A stretch of 7,404 bases of DNA from CBCXVS01 sp965178525 (GTDB taxonomy: Bacteria > Tectomicrobia > Entotheonellia > Entotheonellales > Entotheonellaceae). Positions within the stretch are counted from its first letter, which is position 1, and the number at the start of each line of letters is the position of its first letter. The notes under the pieces were generated by a model. The model had not been told where the DNA came from. It searched no databases and worked only from the letters and a program-made list of their open reading frames with translations. The stretch spans positions 1 to 7,404 of the forward strand of contig CBCXVS010000336.1 of the NCBI GenBank assembly GCA_965178525.1, in the 5' to 3' direction. Position numbers and translations under genes: made by a program. Positions 1 through 6,307 of the stretch are shown here, piece by piece.

Positions 1-21
1 AGGTCAATTCGTTTCAGGCTT

Positions 22-538
22 TTGAGTTTTTATTTCAACAAGTTGTCGCCGAATCACGGGAGGAACTTCGGTCTAGGACACAACGACAGAAAGGAAACTG
101 CTGGGACCCAACATACGCAACCCCCCCTCAGCTTTGCAAATATTTCGGGCAAAAAAGTTCAAGCCACTTTTGATGCGGGCGCCCTCTCGAGTGATGGCGG
201 CGTGTTGTTTCTACGCACCCTAGAGACCCAACTCGGGGTGATTCGACGTCACCTTTTTACATTCGGATCGTCTCTCTTGCCATACGTTTCTCGCCAACTC
301 GTTTCGCTTGATCCTGCATAGTGCCGCCTATATCTTGCTTCAGACCTTCGCTGACCAGGGCTGAGCTGGGACGGGGTGGGCCAACGCCTAGTTTCATATC
401 CTTCCAAACCGCTTGCTCAAAGTGGCCGTGAAGGTGCGCGAGGGGGCCACCCGGATCAGATTGCCATTTCCCACGTCTTTCCCGCTGCAACCGGTTGACC
501 ACAAGATCATGGCCAATCTCGCCGGGTCCGCGCCTTAA
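22..538 (+). pseudogene. IS1380-family transposase remnant, centre deleted
   Basis: The first part, in the frame of position 22, carries the IS1380-type N-terminal signature at about 163-240: VQATFDAGALSSDGGVLFLR. From 266 the reading moves to another frame and resembles the C-terminal end of the same family: DRLSCHTFLANSFRLILHSA, then LLKVAVKVREGATRIRLPFP, ending at the TAA at 536-538. IS1380 transposases are about 420-460 residues, so some 270-300 residues, including the DDE catalytic core, are missing between about 245 and 266. The C-terminal part also has an in-frame TGA at 362 and a TAG at 389; the latter sits where the family usually has Gln (A-Q-F), so it looks like a CAG to TAG change. 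No convincing start codon is visible; the TTG at 22 is only where the open frame begins. It cannot encode an active enzyme. I found no clear terminal inverted repeats. Confidence 0.75.
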
Positions 539-720
539 CCGCGCGGCTCAGCGCGTTCTTCTAGGTCACAAATGCACGCGGTGGACCCTGCCCGGCCCCC
601 GTGCGTCGACTTGACGCTGACGATAGGGCGCAGGAGTCCCACGGCGAGAGCAAAGGCCATCTTGACCGCAGAAGGCTCGATCGCTATCCTCCCTAAAGGA
701 CTCACCGAGCATTTGGCAGC
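539..720. other. Intergenic stretch, nothing recognised
   Basis: The + strand frame directly after the IS1380 stop stays open to a TGA at 722-724, but its translation matches no family I know. The reverse strand is also open over 535-738 and includes a short hydrophobic run, again without a recognisable family. No tRNA-like fold, promoter or terminator stands out. It is probably decayed sequence between the IS remnant and the next broken gene. Confidence 0.4.
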
Positions 721-1253
721 ATGAAAACGACTCCTCAAATGCCCTCACGCGACATTTATGAATTAATCAGGCTAGGCGATATGCCCCTGCGGGCGGATTT
801 GCTGCTCATTCGGACGGGGCCTATCTGGCGGAGGCGCAAGCGATGGGCCGCAGTATACGGCTGGGGAGCGTGGATGGCTTTCCCACCTGTTTGATCGATT
901 TGACACAATTGCCGATTGCGCCCGAGGCGCTGCCCTTGTTGTTGGTAGCCAAAGGTCCTCAGGAGCGCGCCTTGGTGGCGTTTCTGGTGGAGCACTTTGA
1001 GGCGTATCCGCAACATTTGCAGTAGTTGCAGGAACTGCATGTGAAACAGTTGCGGGAGGTGTTAGAGATGAAGCAGTTGACCCCAGAGCAGATTGGGTTG
1101 GACTATCAGGCATTGCTGGACTTGATCGGCAAGGAGCGGGCATTAGACCTGATCGGCAAAGAACAGGTATTGGAAGATTTGCTACGCCGCCAGGGCGAGC
1201 AGTGGTTGCGTGAGCAGCTAGAGCGTCGCACGCCACCGTCCGATGCGTCGTGA
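721..1253 (+). pseudogene. Rpn/PD-(D/E)XK-like family protein, frameshifted and amber-interrupted
   Basis: Three pieces join into one protein-like sequence. The first runs from the ATG at 721 (MKTTPQMPSRDIYELIRLGD, then LRADLLLIRT). A shift near 812-817 leads into GAYLAEAQAMGRSIRLGSVD, VDGFPTCLIDLTQLPIAPEA and FLVEHFEAYPQHLQ, which reaches a TAG at 1023-1025. The same frame then continues as LQELHVKQLREVLEMKQLTP, ending with repeated DLIGKE units and the TGA at 1251-1253. The ADLLLIR strand, the LPLLLVAKGPQERALVAFLV-like segment and the repeated IG-x-E-x-(A/V)-L units recall hypothetical proteins related to Rpn/YhgA-type PD-(D/E)XK nucleases. That assignment is from memory and is tentative. 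The usual N-terminal nuclease region looks shortened, about 175 residues remain, and function is likely lost. Either piece alone could still be called as a small ORF (843-1025 or 1026-1253). Confidence 0.5.
1119..1172 (+). repeat. Two tandem 27-bp coding repeats (DLIGKE-x-x-L)
   Basis: Positions 1119-1145 and 1146-1172 encode DLIGKERAL and DLIGKEQVL, two adjacent nine-residue units that are also similar at DNA level (shared tgatcggcaa core). A degenerate unit (EDLLRRQGE) follows. Short C-terminal repeats of this kind are common in Rpn-like proteins and arise by tandem duplication. Confidence 0.7.
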
Positions 1254-1436
1254 GCGGGCGGGAATTGTGCGAATGGGTGTCACATCCTCAATGTTCAATT
1301 TGATCCATCCGCCTCGGCATCTCATGTCTTCTCCGTTGTTGAGAACGACTGTGGACGCCGAGAACAACATGCGGTAGAATGCCCCTCCCGGACGCGACGC
1401 CACTGGAAGCGTAAGTTCAGCAATCTTGGCGGGAAC
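1254..1436. other. Intergenic stretch with a weak promoter-like site
   Basis: No gene is recognised here. A TAGAAT at 1375-1380, preceded at 18 bases by GTGGAC (1351-1356), is a weak match to a sigma-70 promoter and could have served the foldase start at 1437. The -35 match is poor, so this is low-confidence. I see no tRNA or terminator. Confidence 0.25.
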
Positions 1437-1609
1437 ATGGCACCGGCTCCGAAGATACGATCCAACCCCGAAATACGATCCCTCATGATCGTTACCGTCA
1501 TCGTTGCTCTCCTTGGCATCACCGTCGGCGTGGCCATTTATCTGGACCGCATTGCCCCATTTCAACATACTGTATTGGTGGTCAATGACACCTCGATTAC
1601 CATGCGCTA
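1437..1609 (+). pseudogene. N-terminus of a membrane-anchored PpiC/SurA-type peptidyl-prolyl isomerase (remnant)
   Basis: From the ATG at 1437 the frame encodes a short basic, polar lead, then a single membrane segment of about 21 residues (residues 16-36, MIVTVIVALLGITVGVAIYL). The segment PFQHTVLVVNDTSITMRYL follows. A basic lead, one membrane anchor and a V-x-(V/D)-x-x-x-(I/F)-x-M-x-Y segment is the usual beginning of extracytoplasmic foldases (PpiC/SurA/PrsA type), where this segment opens the chaperone domain. The similarity ends near 1609. Beyond that the same frame is only a shadow of the ABC ATPase that begins there, and it stops at 1698-1700. The isomerase domain is entirely absent. 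The family call is from pattern memory only; a different anchored protein is possible. Confidence 0.4.
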
Positions 1610-1888
1610 CTTGACGATATCAGCTTCCATGTTGACCAAGGCGAAATCGTTGGTTTTCTCGGCCCCAATGCCGCTGGCAAAACCACCACCATGCGGATGA
1701 TTGCCGGCTCGCTCATGCCCACGCGCGGCGATCTGCGCGCGCAAGGTCCTGTGCATCAGGAACCACGACGCCTGATGACGGAAGCCATCGTGCAGGGCGG
1801 TTGGACGCTTCTCGCCATGGAAGCCGTCGAGATGAGCCTTGAAGACATCTTCCTTGAACTCATCACCGAGGAGGAGACGGGGCATTGA
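1589..1888 (+). pseudogene. ABC transporter ATPase with its middle deleted (GldA/CcmA-type exporter)
   Basis: The frame ending at the TGA at 1886-1888 opens after a stop at 1586-1588. It encodes LLDDISFHVDQGEIVGFLGP, immediately followed by the Walker A motif GPNAAGKTTT (1661-1690, catalytic Lys at 1679) and MRMIAGSLMPTRGDL. This is the standard ABC ATPase start, with Ala in place of the usual Gly in GPN-G-AGKTTT. At about 1735-1765 it jumps without losing frame to a C-terminal end typical of gliding-type exporters (TEAIVQGGWTLLAMEAVEMS, then LEDIFLELITEEE). The Q-loop, LSGGQ signature, Walker B and H-loop are all missing, so about 200 of roughly 310 residues are gone and ATP hydrolysis is not possible. 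The true N-terminus is also lost: the sequence follows directly on the foldase remnant. The next remnant starts 5 bases after the stop, as in an ABC operon. Confidence 0.75.
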
Positions 1889-1893
1889 AGCAG

Positions 1894-2157
1894 ATGGGGA
1901 AGCATATCGGCATCATCTCCTGGAAAGAGGTGCGGCTCGACTTTGGCGTCACCCCTCGCATTCCCGAGGATGCCGCGGTGCTGATCATTGCCGGGCCCCA
2001 ACAACCGCTCGCACGCCGTGAGCTGGCGATGGTGCAGGGCTATCTGGAAACGGGAGGGTGTGTTTTTCTGCTCCTGAATCCCAATCCTCCTCAGGCGTTC
2101 AAGCAATGGCTCACCTCCGCACGATCAATATTGGCAGACAGAGGCGGCTATGGCTGA
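1894..2157 (+). pseudogene. Chimera of an ABC permease start and a GldG-like segment
   Basis: The ATG at 1894, just after the ATPase stop, encodes MGKHIGIISWKEVRLDF, a typical first helix approach of an ABC-2 permease (KE-(L/V)-R-x-(Y/D)-F). From about 1945 it reads instead as the GldG/ABC_transp_aux type: RIPEDAAVLIIAGPQQPLAR, then ELAMVQGYLETGGCVFLLLN and PNPPQAFKQWL. In that family this is the P-D-A-D-V-(L/V)-x-I-A-G-P strand followed by the L-x-x-G-G-x-(L/V)-x-x-L-L-(D/N)-P strand. The GldG similarity stops near 2107; the last codons up to the TGA at 2155-2157 are out-of-frame hydrolase sequence. An intact exporter of this type would be ATPase, permease, then GldG auxiliary protein, so this looks like one ancestral operon collapsed by deletions. 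No function is expected. Confidence 0.6.
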
Positions 2158-2419
2158 GGCCGCCCCGGCGCGCGCCCTGGCTCGTGGGGAAAAGACGGAG
2201 TTGCCGCCGGTGCTGTACCTGTCGCGTGACTACGAGCAGGTGCATCCCCGCCCGGACCTCGACGAATTTGTGAAGCAGTATCGTCAGGCTGGCGGCCATG
2301 TCGATCTATCAATATTTGAGGGCGAAGGTGACGGCTTCTTGACCAAGAATCTCGACTCCCCGGGTGCCCAACAAGCGTTTGAACAGATTATCGCGTTTGT
2401 GCATCAGCACCTCAGGTGA
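2111..2419 (+). pseudogene. Alpha/beta hydrolase (BD-FAE-like), C-terminal fragment
   Basis: The frame ending at the TGA at 2417-2419 shows the final third of an alpha/beta hydrolase. It has a lead of the type YWQTEAAMAEAAPARALARG, the strand LPPVLYLSRDYEQVHPRPDL and the helix FVKQYRQAGGHVDLSIFEGE. The last segment is GDGFLTKNLDSPGAQQAFEQ-IIAFVHQHL. In the family the segment before HPRPDL supplies the acidic partner and the E-G-x-x-H-G-F turn supplies the catalytic His; here that turn reads GEGDGF, so the His appears replaced by Asp (codon 2330-2332). The nucleophile elbow (G-x-S-x-G) and the whole first half are absent. An ATG at 2150 could initiate a 89-residue peptide, but the homologous sequence clearly extends upstream of it, so it is not the original start. 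It is joined directly to the GldG remnant with no spacer. Confidence 0.65.
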
Positions 2420-2432
2420 GCCCAGGCGTACA

Positions 2433-2470
2433 CGCGATCGCCATGCGGAGGGGCGGGTGGCGATCGTTAT
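2433..2470 (+). terminator. Hairpin after the hydrolase remnant (possible old terminator)
   Basis: CGATCGCC (about 2436-2443) pairs with GGCGATCG (about 2459-2466) across a 16-base loop, giving an 8-bp GC-rich stem about 16 bases after the hydrolase stop. There is no clear run of T after it, so factor-independent termination is uncertain. Confidence 0.3.
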
Positions 2471-2644
2471 CGCATGCCTCTAGAATAGAAGCGTGCGAAA
2501 AAACGGAGGAGTCGGGAGGTATCACCCCCCTTCTCCCCGGAGTTTAGCACGCTGTATCGCTCGTCAGAATGAAACCCCATCACCCACTGTTTGACGCAAC
2601 GCTCTTGATGCGACAACGTCTAGGGCTGTACGGCAGACGTCGGC
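2471..2644. other. Intergenic stretch, nothing recognised
   Basis: Both strands contain stops and no family is recognised. A G-rich run followed by a C-rich run (about 2507-2540) could fold imperfectly. I cannot assign any site. Confidence 0.35.
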
Positions 2645-2789
2645 ATGTTGGCGAGAAGCTTCAGCCTGTATGGAGAGGACCCCAAGCGTGGACCTAGAGT
2701 TGATGCGCCCTGCTCTCGACAAGGCAATTCAGGTGGTAAAGCAGGAGCGGCGGTTAGCACTCATTGATACCGTGACACAACCAAGATGA
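2645..2789 (+). pseudogene. TPP-dependent (acetolactate-synthase-like) enzyme, C-terminal tail
   Basis: Positions 2645-2685 read LARSFSLYGEDPK, matching the turn near the end of the TPP-binding domain in acetolactate-synthase-like enzymes (A-x-x-(M/F)-x-x-Y-G-E-x-P-I-x-D-P). The reading then moves to a second frame from about 2688: DLELMRPALDKAIQVVKQER, then RLALIDTVTQPR and the TGA at 2787-2789. The ending A-L-(V/I)-D-x-V-T-Q-P-R is highly characteristic of these enzymes. Only about 47 of roughly 550 residues remain, broken by a frameshift and a small deletion around 2672-2690. It is inactive. Which member of the family it was cannot be told from the tail. Confidence 0.55.
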
Positions 2790-2868
2790 TAGGCATTCCT
2801 CAAGGCGCTCAAGCGACCCCCCTCCTCTAGCTCTCTAGCGCGGCCCCTCCAACTGATCGCGGCGGTGA

Positions 2869-3034
2869 ACTGAGGCATGTGTGGTGGCATATGCCCGACG
2901 TATTGTTGCCTACCCGGATGTTTTCGAACAACGCTGTCCCTCCTATCGGCGCATCTTGATTGATGCCACGGGCCCAATCAATAAGGAAGTTGAATTTAAG
3001 ACCGTGTCTGAAGTCATCAGGGAATTCGCACCGT
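2869..3034 (+). pseudogene. C-terminal fragment, possibly of a thymidylate-kinase-like protein
   Basis: After a TGA at 2866-2868 the frame is open to the TGA at 3032-3034 and has good protein character: VVAYARRIVAYPDVFEQRCP, then YRRILIDATGPINKEVEFKT and VSEVIREFAP. A late I-D-A-(T/x)-x-P-I-x-x-V strand-turn followed by a short final helix is how dTMP kinases end, which is why I suggest that family. The match is weak, and no P-loop or other diagnostic motif is present to confirm it. No start codon or ribosome binding site is convincing. The fragment ends 22 bases before the first possible helicase start. Confidence 0.3.
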
Positions 3035-3055
3035 GAAAGATTTTGACTTTGGAGT

Positions 3056-3586
3056 TTGGGGTGGAAAGAAAAAATTCAGCACATTTGTGCAATTTTGCAC
3101 CGGATGGGTACGACCGATCTCTCTTTGACGCCCGTATTCTTAAATGGCCACTTGTCGGTGCGCAGCTCGGGTGCGGGAAGCCATCAGCGGGTTGCGTTTG
3201 TCAACCTACGCCGAGCCGGCTTAAAGCCTCACAACACCGAAGCTGTACGCCAACTCGCCATCGAATTCGCCGAGCGTTATCCCATGGGAGATTTCTATGG
3301 GATTGATCCAGAGACACTTAAATTCCAAGTTGTCCCCGGAGTCTTGCAAAGCACCCTCACCGCACGCCTCCTCGCATTAGATACGCCAGCCGCGGATTCC
3401 ATCTTTGACATGGAGTTTGCATCCGTATCTAATGAACGATGGATGGTTAAAATGGTGAAGCTGCAAGCATCGAAATTAAACCCCCGACCTGTCAGCCGCC
3501 TCCACCTAAGAGCCTGCCGATTCCCCGAGTGGAACGCCAACCTTTATCATTTTCGCGTCATGAATTGGAGCACTATGTGGGTTTGA
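3056..3586 (+). pseudogene. N-terminal part of the pPIWI-RE-type helicase, separated by a frameshift
   Basis: This frame opens at a TTG (3056, shortly after a GGAG at 3051-3054) or at the ATG at 3104. It encodes a plausible folded segment: LSLTPVFLNGHLSV, VAFVNLRRAGLKPHNTEAVR, LAIEFAERYPMGDFYGIDPE and SIFDMEFASVSNERWMVK. It stays open to a TGA at 3584-3586, but after about 3450 the protein-like sequence lies in the next frame: NGEAASIEIKPP, then a Pro-rich linker and the helicase. Restoring one A in the A4 run at 3449-3452 would join both into one protein of about 1066 residues. That is a reasonable length for pPIWI_RE_Z helicases, which carry an extra N-terminal domain before the Walker A motif. 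I therefore read it as the helicase N-terminus and not as a separate gene. The exact start is uncertain because the first 30 codons show no strong family signal. Confidence 0.55.
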
Positions 3587-6261
3587 TGGGTGGCGTCGAT
3601 GGGCGCAATCCGGAAGATGGCGACTCTTGGACACGCCGTTTACGAGTAATCGAAATCAAGCGGCCTGGCGCTAACGGCCTTGAAACCACCGAGATCATTA
3701 CCTTTGATGGTCTTTGCCACCTCATCGGACTACTTGGCGTAGGAAAATCAACGCTCATGAAGATCATTTGTATCATCATGGCGTTACGAGGGCAGTCTGT
3801 CTTGGTTACGGTCCCAAGTGTACGTGACGCTCGCAAGTTTGTTGAAGAAGTCGAATGGTATACCCAAAAACTGTCGGAGTCGGACGACGACCGTGTATTT
3901 GCTGCCGTCCTTTCCGGCCAATCGTTTGCTAGCCGATTCCGTCATTCAGGACAAATTGCGCAAGAGTTCGCAGCCGATGCGGCTGGTGGATTTGCGTTAT
4001 CGCTACCCGCTGCGGATGATTATGGCACGACGTGTGCGCTACGCGGTTTCGTCGCCAACCCAAACAATCGCTCTTTCTTCCCATCGCCACCCTGTACCTC
4101 GATCCACTGCGATGCCAACTGGACGACAACCGGACGATTAGTTGACCTCATGTGTCCCGTTTTTACCCGGTGCGGATTCCATCGCTCTGCACGTAAACTT
4201 GTCGATGCACAGATTTGGGTGGGTCACTTCAGTGCGTTGTTGACCATGGCGCCGGTCCAGACCTCAGGTCGCCGCATCACATATCTTGAGGTCGTCGCGC
4301 AAGCGTTTGATCTCGTCATGATCGATGAAGTCGACACCGTTCAGGCCTATCTAGATGGCGAATCCTTACGTTCAGTAACGATCAGCGGTGACAAAAATTC
4401 ATTCATGGCCGAGGCAGACCGATATGTTGCAACCCATGAATCAGAAAGAGCGCTGCAGGGCACGGGATGGACGGCTCAGGTGCGACGGATGGGCGGACAT
4501 GTCGATGCTTTGCGAAAACACTTTGATGCGTTACCGGATGATGTGAAATATGCCCTTGAAATGCGGATTTTGAGTGTCTCCGGTCTTTTGGGGCGAATCA
4601 TTTGGGATCTGACGCGAAAAACGCGTTTGAAAATTCGTCGGGACCGCATCGAGACATCAAGTTGGCGCACGGTAACGGCTTTTGTGCGCAAATGGGATCA
4701 GATCGTAGTGGAGATGCTGAATACGCCGGAGCGGTTTGAAGAGAACCAGGCACGTCCTGCTCACGCTCACGATGCCGTGTCCCTGCCCAATGATGTCATA
4801 CTCACGGGGCGTGATACTCGGGATTTATATAGTGCCGCTAAAGCCGTTGATGATCGTGCCCACGGGGCTGCCTTTGATAACGCGTGTGAAAGTTGGTGCC
4901 GTATACTCCGCAAGCTGTTGCCACGCTATGCGCGCGTCTCTTCATCGGCATGGGATGAGGCGGCGCTACCCATCATACGCGTGACGCTGTGTGCATCGTT
5001 TATCTTGCTTACCCATCGCTGGTTGAGTAGCAATCTAGAGGCCATACTCGCCATCCGTAATGAATCGGCCGTGCGAAATATATTTGGGCCAAACCGAGAT
5101 GTTCGCACCATGGCCGCTGATCCTATCATCGGTATGATGGACGGCATCCGGTTTACACGAAAGGGTGAAGGCTGGCATATCCAATTTGTTCAGCACGATC
5201 TTCATATGCGCAATTTACTGAGGGATCTGCCTTGGATGGGTACTGCTGATGTCAATCCCACTGCGCCTCCTATGCCCGTTGTACTCGCCAGCGCGACGAG
5301 TTGGATGCCGGATTCGCCAAGCAATCATATTGAGGCCGGTCCCGATATCGTTCTCGTTCGTTCGGATGATTCGCAAGGCAAAATAGTAATGGAATTTCGT
5401 CCGGTGCGAGATTCTAACGGCAATGCGTATTTTTTCAGTGGGGCTGGCTTGCTACGTGAAGAAGAGCGGACACGTCGAATACAGGATATAGCGGAATCCC
5501 TGTTGCGTGAAGGCGCGATACAGCATCGCATGGGGCATGGAAATGTGGCCGGTCGCGCCGTCGCGATTGTGGTTAACAGCTTCGTCCAATCGCGCGCGGT
5601 CAAGCAGCGACTCGATCTTGCCCTGCCTGTGGTCGGTGCGAAGACCATGGCCGTAGTAGATGAGCTTCCAGAAGGCGCCGAGATTGGGCACTTTTCGTTG
5701 CCGGCAGCCGTCGAGCACGTTTTCCCCTCTAGTGGGATGGACTATTTGGTTCTGCCTATGGCGAGTTTGGGCCGGGGCGTCAACATTGTGCATGGCCAAT
5801 GCGCCGTGATCGGTCAAGTTATCTTTCTCACTCGTCCGCATCCAACCCCGCAAGACACCAAATTTTTAGCCGCTCTTCTCTGTCGTGCGGGCTCGAGCTT
5901 CGCCGCACAAAATTTTACCGGCGTTGGCCCGAATGAAGTGGCCAAGTCGTGGCGTGAATCGAGCCTTGATGCTCGTGACGATGCAGACTTGCTGCTTTAT
6001 GGGCAGTCAAGTTGGAGCCGTTTAAATGACCGTCTACGTAAGCAGTTTGCTGCGGATCATCTCGTCAATATCTTACAGATGATCGGTAGAGGTATGCGCG
6101 GGGGGCTCGATGTGTTTGTCCGGTTTGCAGATGGGGCTTGGGCGCGGCAAACGGCGGAAGATGGCCAAGACGATCTAACGACCAGCATGCTTTTGCATTT
6201 TGAAGATATTCTTAACGAGCTTGTAACGGCGCAAGGACCCGGTGAACGCGGCGCTCGCTGA
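3529..6261 (+). CDS. DinG-like superfamily 2 helicase of the pPIWI-RE module (pPIWI_RE_Z type)
   Basis: Numbered from the GTG at 3529, the motifs in order are: Walker A GLLGVGKST (67-75, Lys73); five Cys at 169, 189, 194, 209 and 215 between Walker A and motif II; motif II DEVD (266-269); LASATSW (586-592, the motif III position); a VAIVVNSF strand (678-685, motif IV-like); SLGRGVN (746-752, motif V); and QMIGRGMRGG (850-859, motif VI). This is a complete superfamily 2 set with the insertions of DinG/XPD-like enzymes. The segments DDYGTTCALRGF, PPCTSIH, CPVFTRCGFHRSARKLVDAQ and AEDGQDDLTTSMLL match, from memory, the helicase encoded beside pPIWI-RE proteins. That helicase is predicted to unwind DNA or RNA-DNA hybrids for the PIWI partner, inside the cell. 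The frame is open from 3451 and the GTG lacks a ribosome binding site, so the true start is probably upstream, before the frameshift near 3450. There are no internal stops over 910 codons, so selection was recent. Other DinG-like helicases remain possible. Confidence 0.7.
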   Translation: MERQPLSFSRHELEHYVGLMGGVDGRNPEDGDSWTRRLRVIEIKRPGANGLETTEIITFDGLCHLIGLLGVGKSTLMKIICIIMALRGQSVLVTVPSVRDARKFVEEVEWYTQKLSESDDDRVFAAVLSGQSFASRFRHSGQIAQEFAADAAGGFALSLPAADDYGTTCALRGFVANPNNRSFFPSPPCTSIHCDANWTTTGRLVDLMCPVFTRCGFHRSARKLVDAQIWVGHFSALLTMAPVQTSGRRITYLEVVAQAFDLVMIDEVDTVQAYLDGESLRSVTISGDKNSFMAEADRYVATHESERALQGTGWTAQVRRMGGHVDALRKHFDALPDDVKYALEMRILSVSGLLGRIIWDLTRKTRLKIRRDRIETSSWRTVTAFVRKWDQIVVEMLNTPERFEENQARPAHAHDAVSLPNDVILTGRDTRDLYSAAKAVDDRAHGAAFDNACESWCRILRKLLPRYARVSSSAWDEAALPIIRVTLCASFILLTHRWLSSNLEAILAIRNESAVRNIFGPNRDVRTMAADPIIGMMDGIRFTRKGEGWHIQFVQHDLHMRNLLRDLPWMGTADVNPTAPPMPVVLASATSWMPDSPSNHIEAGPDIVLVRSDDSQGKIVMEFRPVRDSNGNAYFFSGAGLLREEERTRRIQDIAESLLREGAIQHRMGHGNVAGRAVAIVVNSFVQSRAVKQRLDLALPVVGAKTMAVVDELPEGAEIGHFSLPAAVEHVFPSSGMDYLVLPMASLGRGVNIVHGQCAVIGQVIFLTRPHPTPQDTKFLAALLCRAGSSFAAQNFTGVGPNEVAKSWRESSLDARDDADLLLYGQSSWSRLNDRLRKQFAADHLVNILQMIGRGMRGGLDVFVRFADGAWARQTAEDGQDDLTTSMLLHFEDILNELVTAQGPGERGAR

Positions 6262-6307
6262 AGCGCTCTACAGCCAGCAATTCCCGGAACTCTCTGAAAC
6301 CCAGTGA
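6242..6307 (+). pseudogene. Truncated start of the gene after the helicase
   Basis: A GTG at 6242 overlaps the helicase stop (6259-6261) by 20 bases and has an AAGGA at 6233-6237 four bases ahead. It encodes VNAALAEALYSQQFPELSETQ before a TGA at 6305-6307. Overlap with a ribosome binding site inside the helicase end is typical of translational coupling, so this is likely the real start of the next operon gene. In the pPIWI-RE module the neighbour would be the PIWI-like protein (pPIWI_RE_X) or the Y component, but 21 residues are too few to assign. The reading is cut off where sequence belonging to the transposase region begins, which suggests loss through insertion or deletion at about 6290-6310. 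Confidence 0.4.

Noticed and set aside
772..1236. 154-codon open frame on the - strand
   Set aside because: Low-complexity, Pro/Ala/Ser/Thr-rich translation, opposite the Rpn-like gene whose + strand sequence is clearly protein-like.
2433..2470. GCGATCGC-like octamer as a HIP1 element or phage-type repeat
   Set aside because: Only one copy with its inverted partner is seen; nothing else in the window suggests a cyanobacterium or a repeat array.
3043..3306. 87-codon + strand frame overlapping the helicase N-terminus
   Set aside because: Its translation is rich in Cys, Arg and Ser typical of out-of-frame reading, while the frame from 3056 has protein-like composition that connects to the helicase.
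5452..5853. 133-codon open frame on the - strand inside the helicase gene
   Set aside because: It lies opposite clear helicase motifs, has no recognisable family and no ribosome binding site; it is a shadow of the + strand gene.
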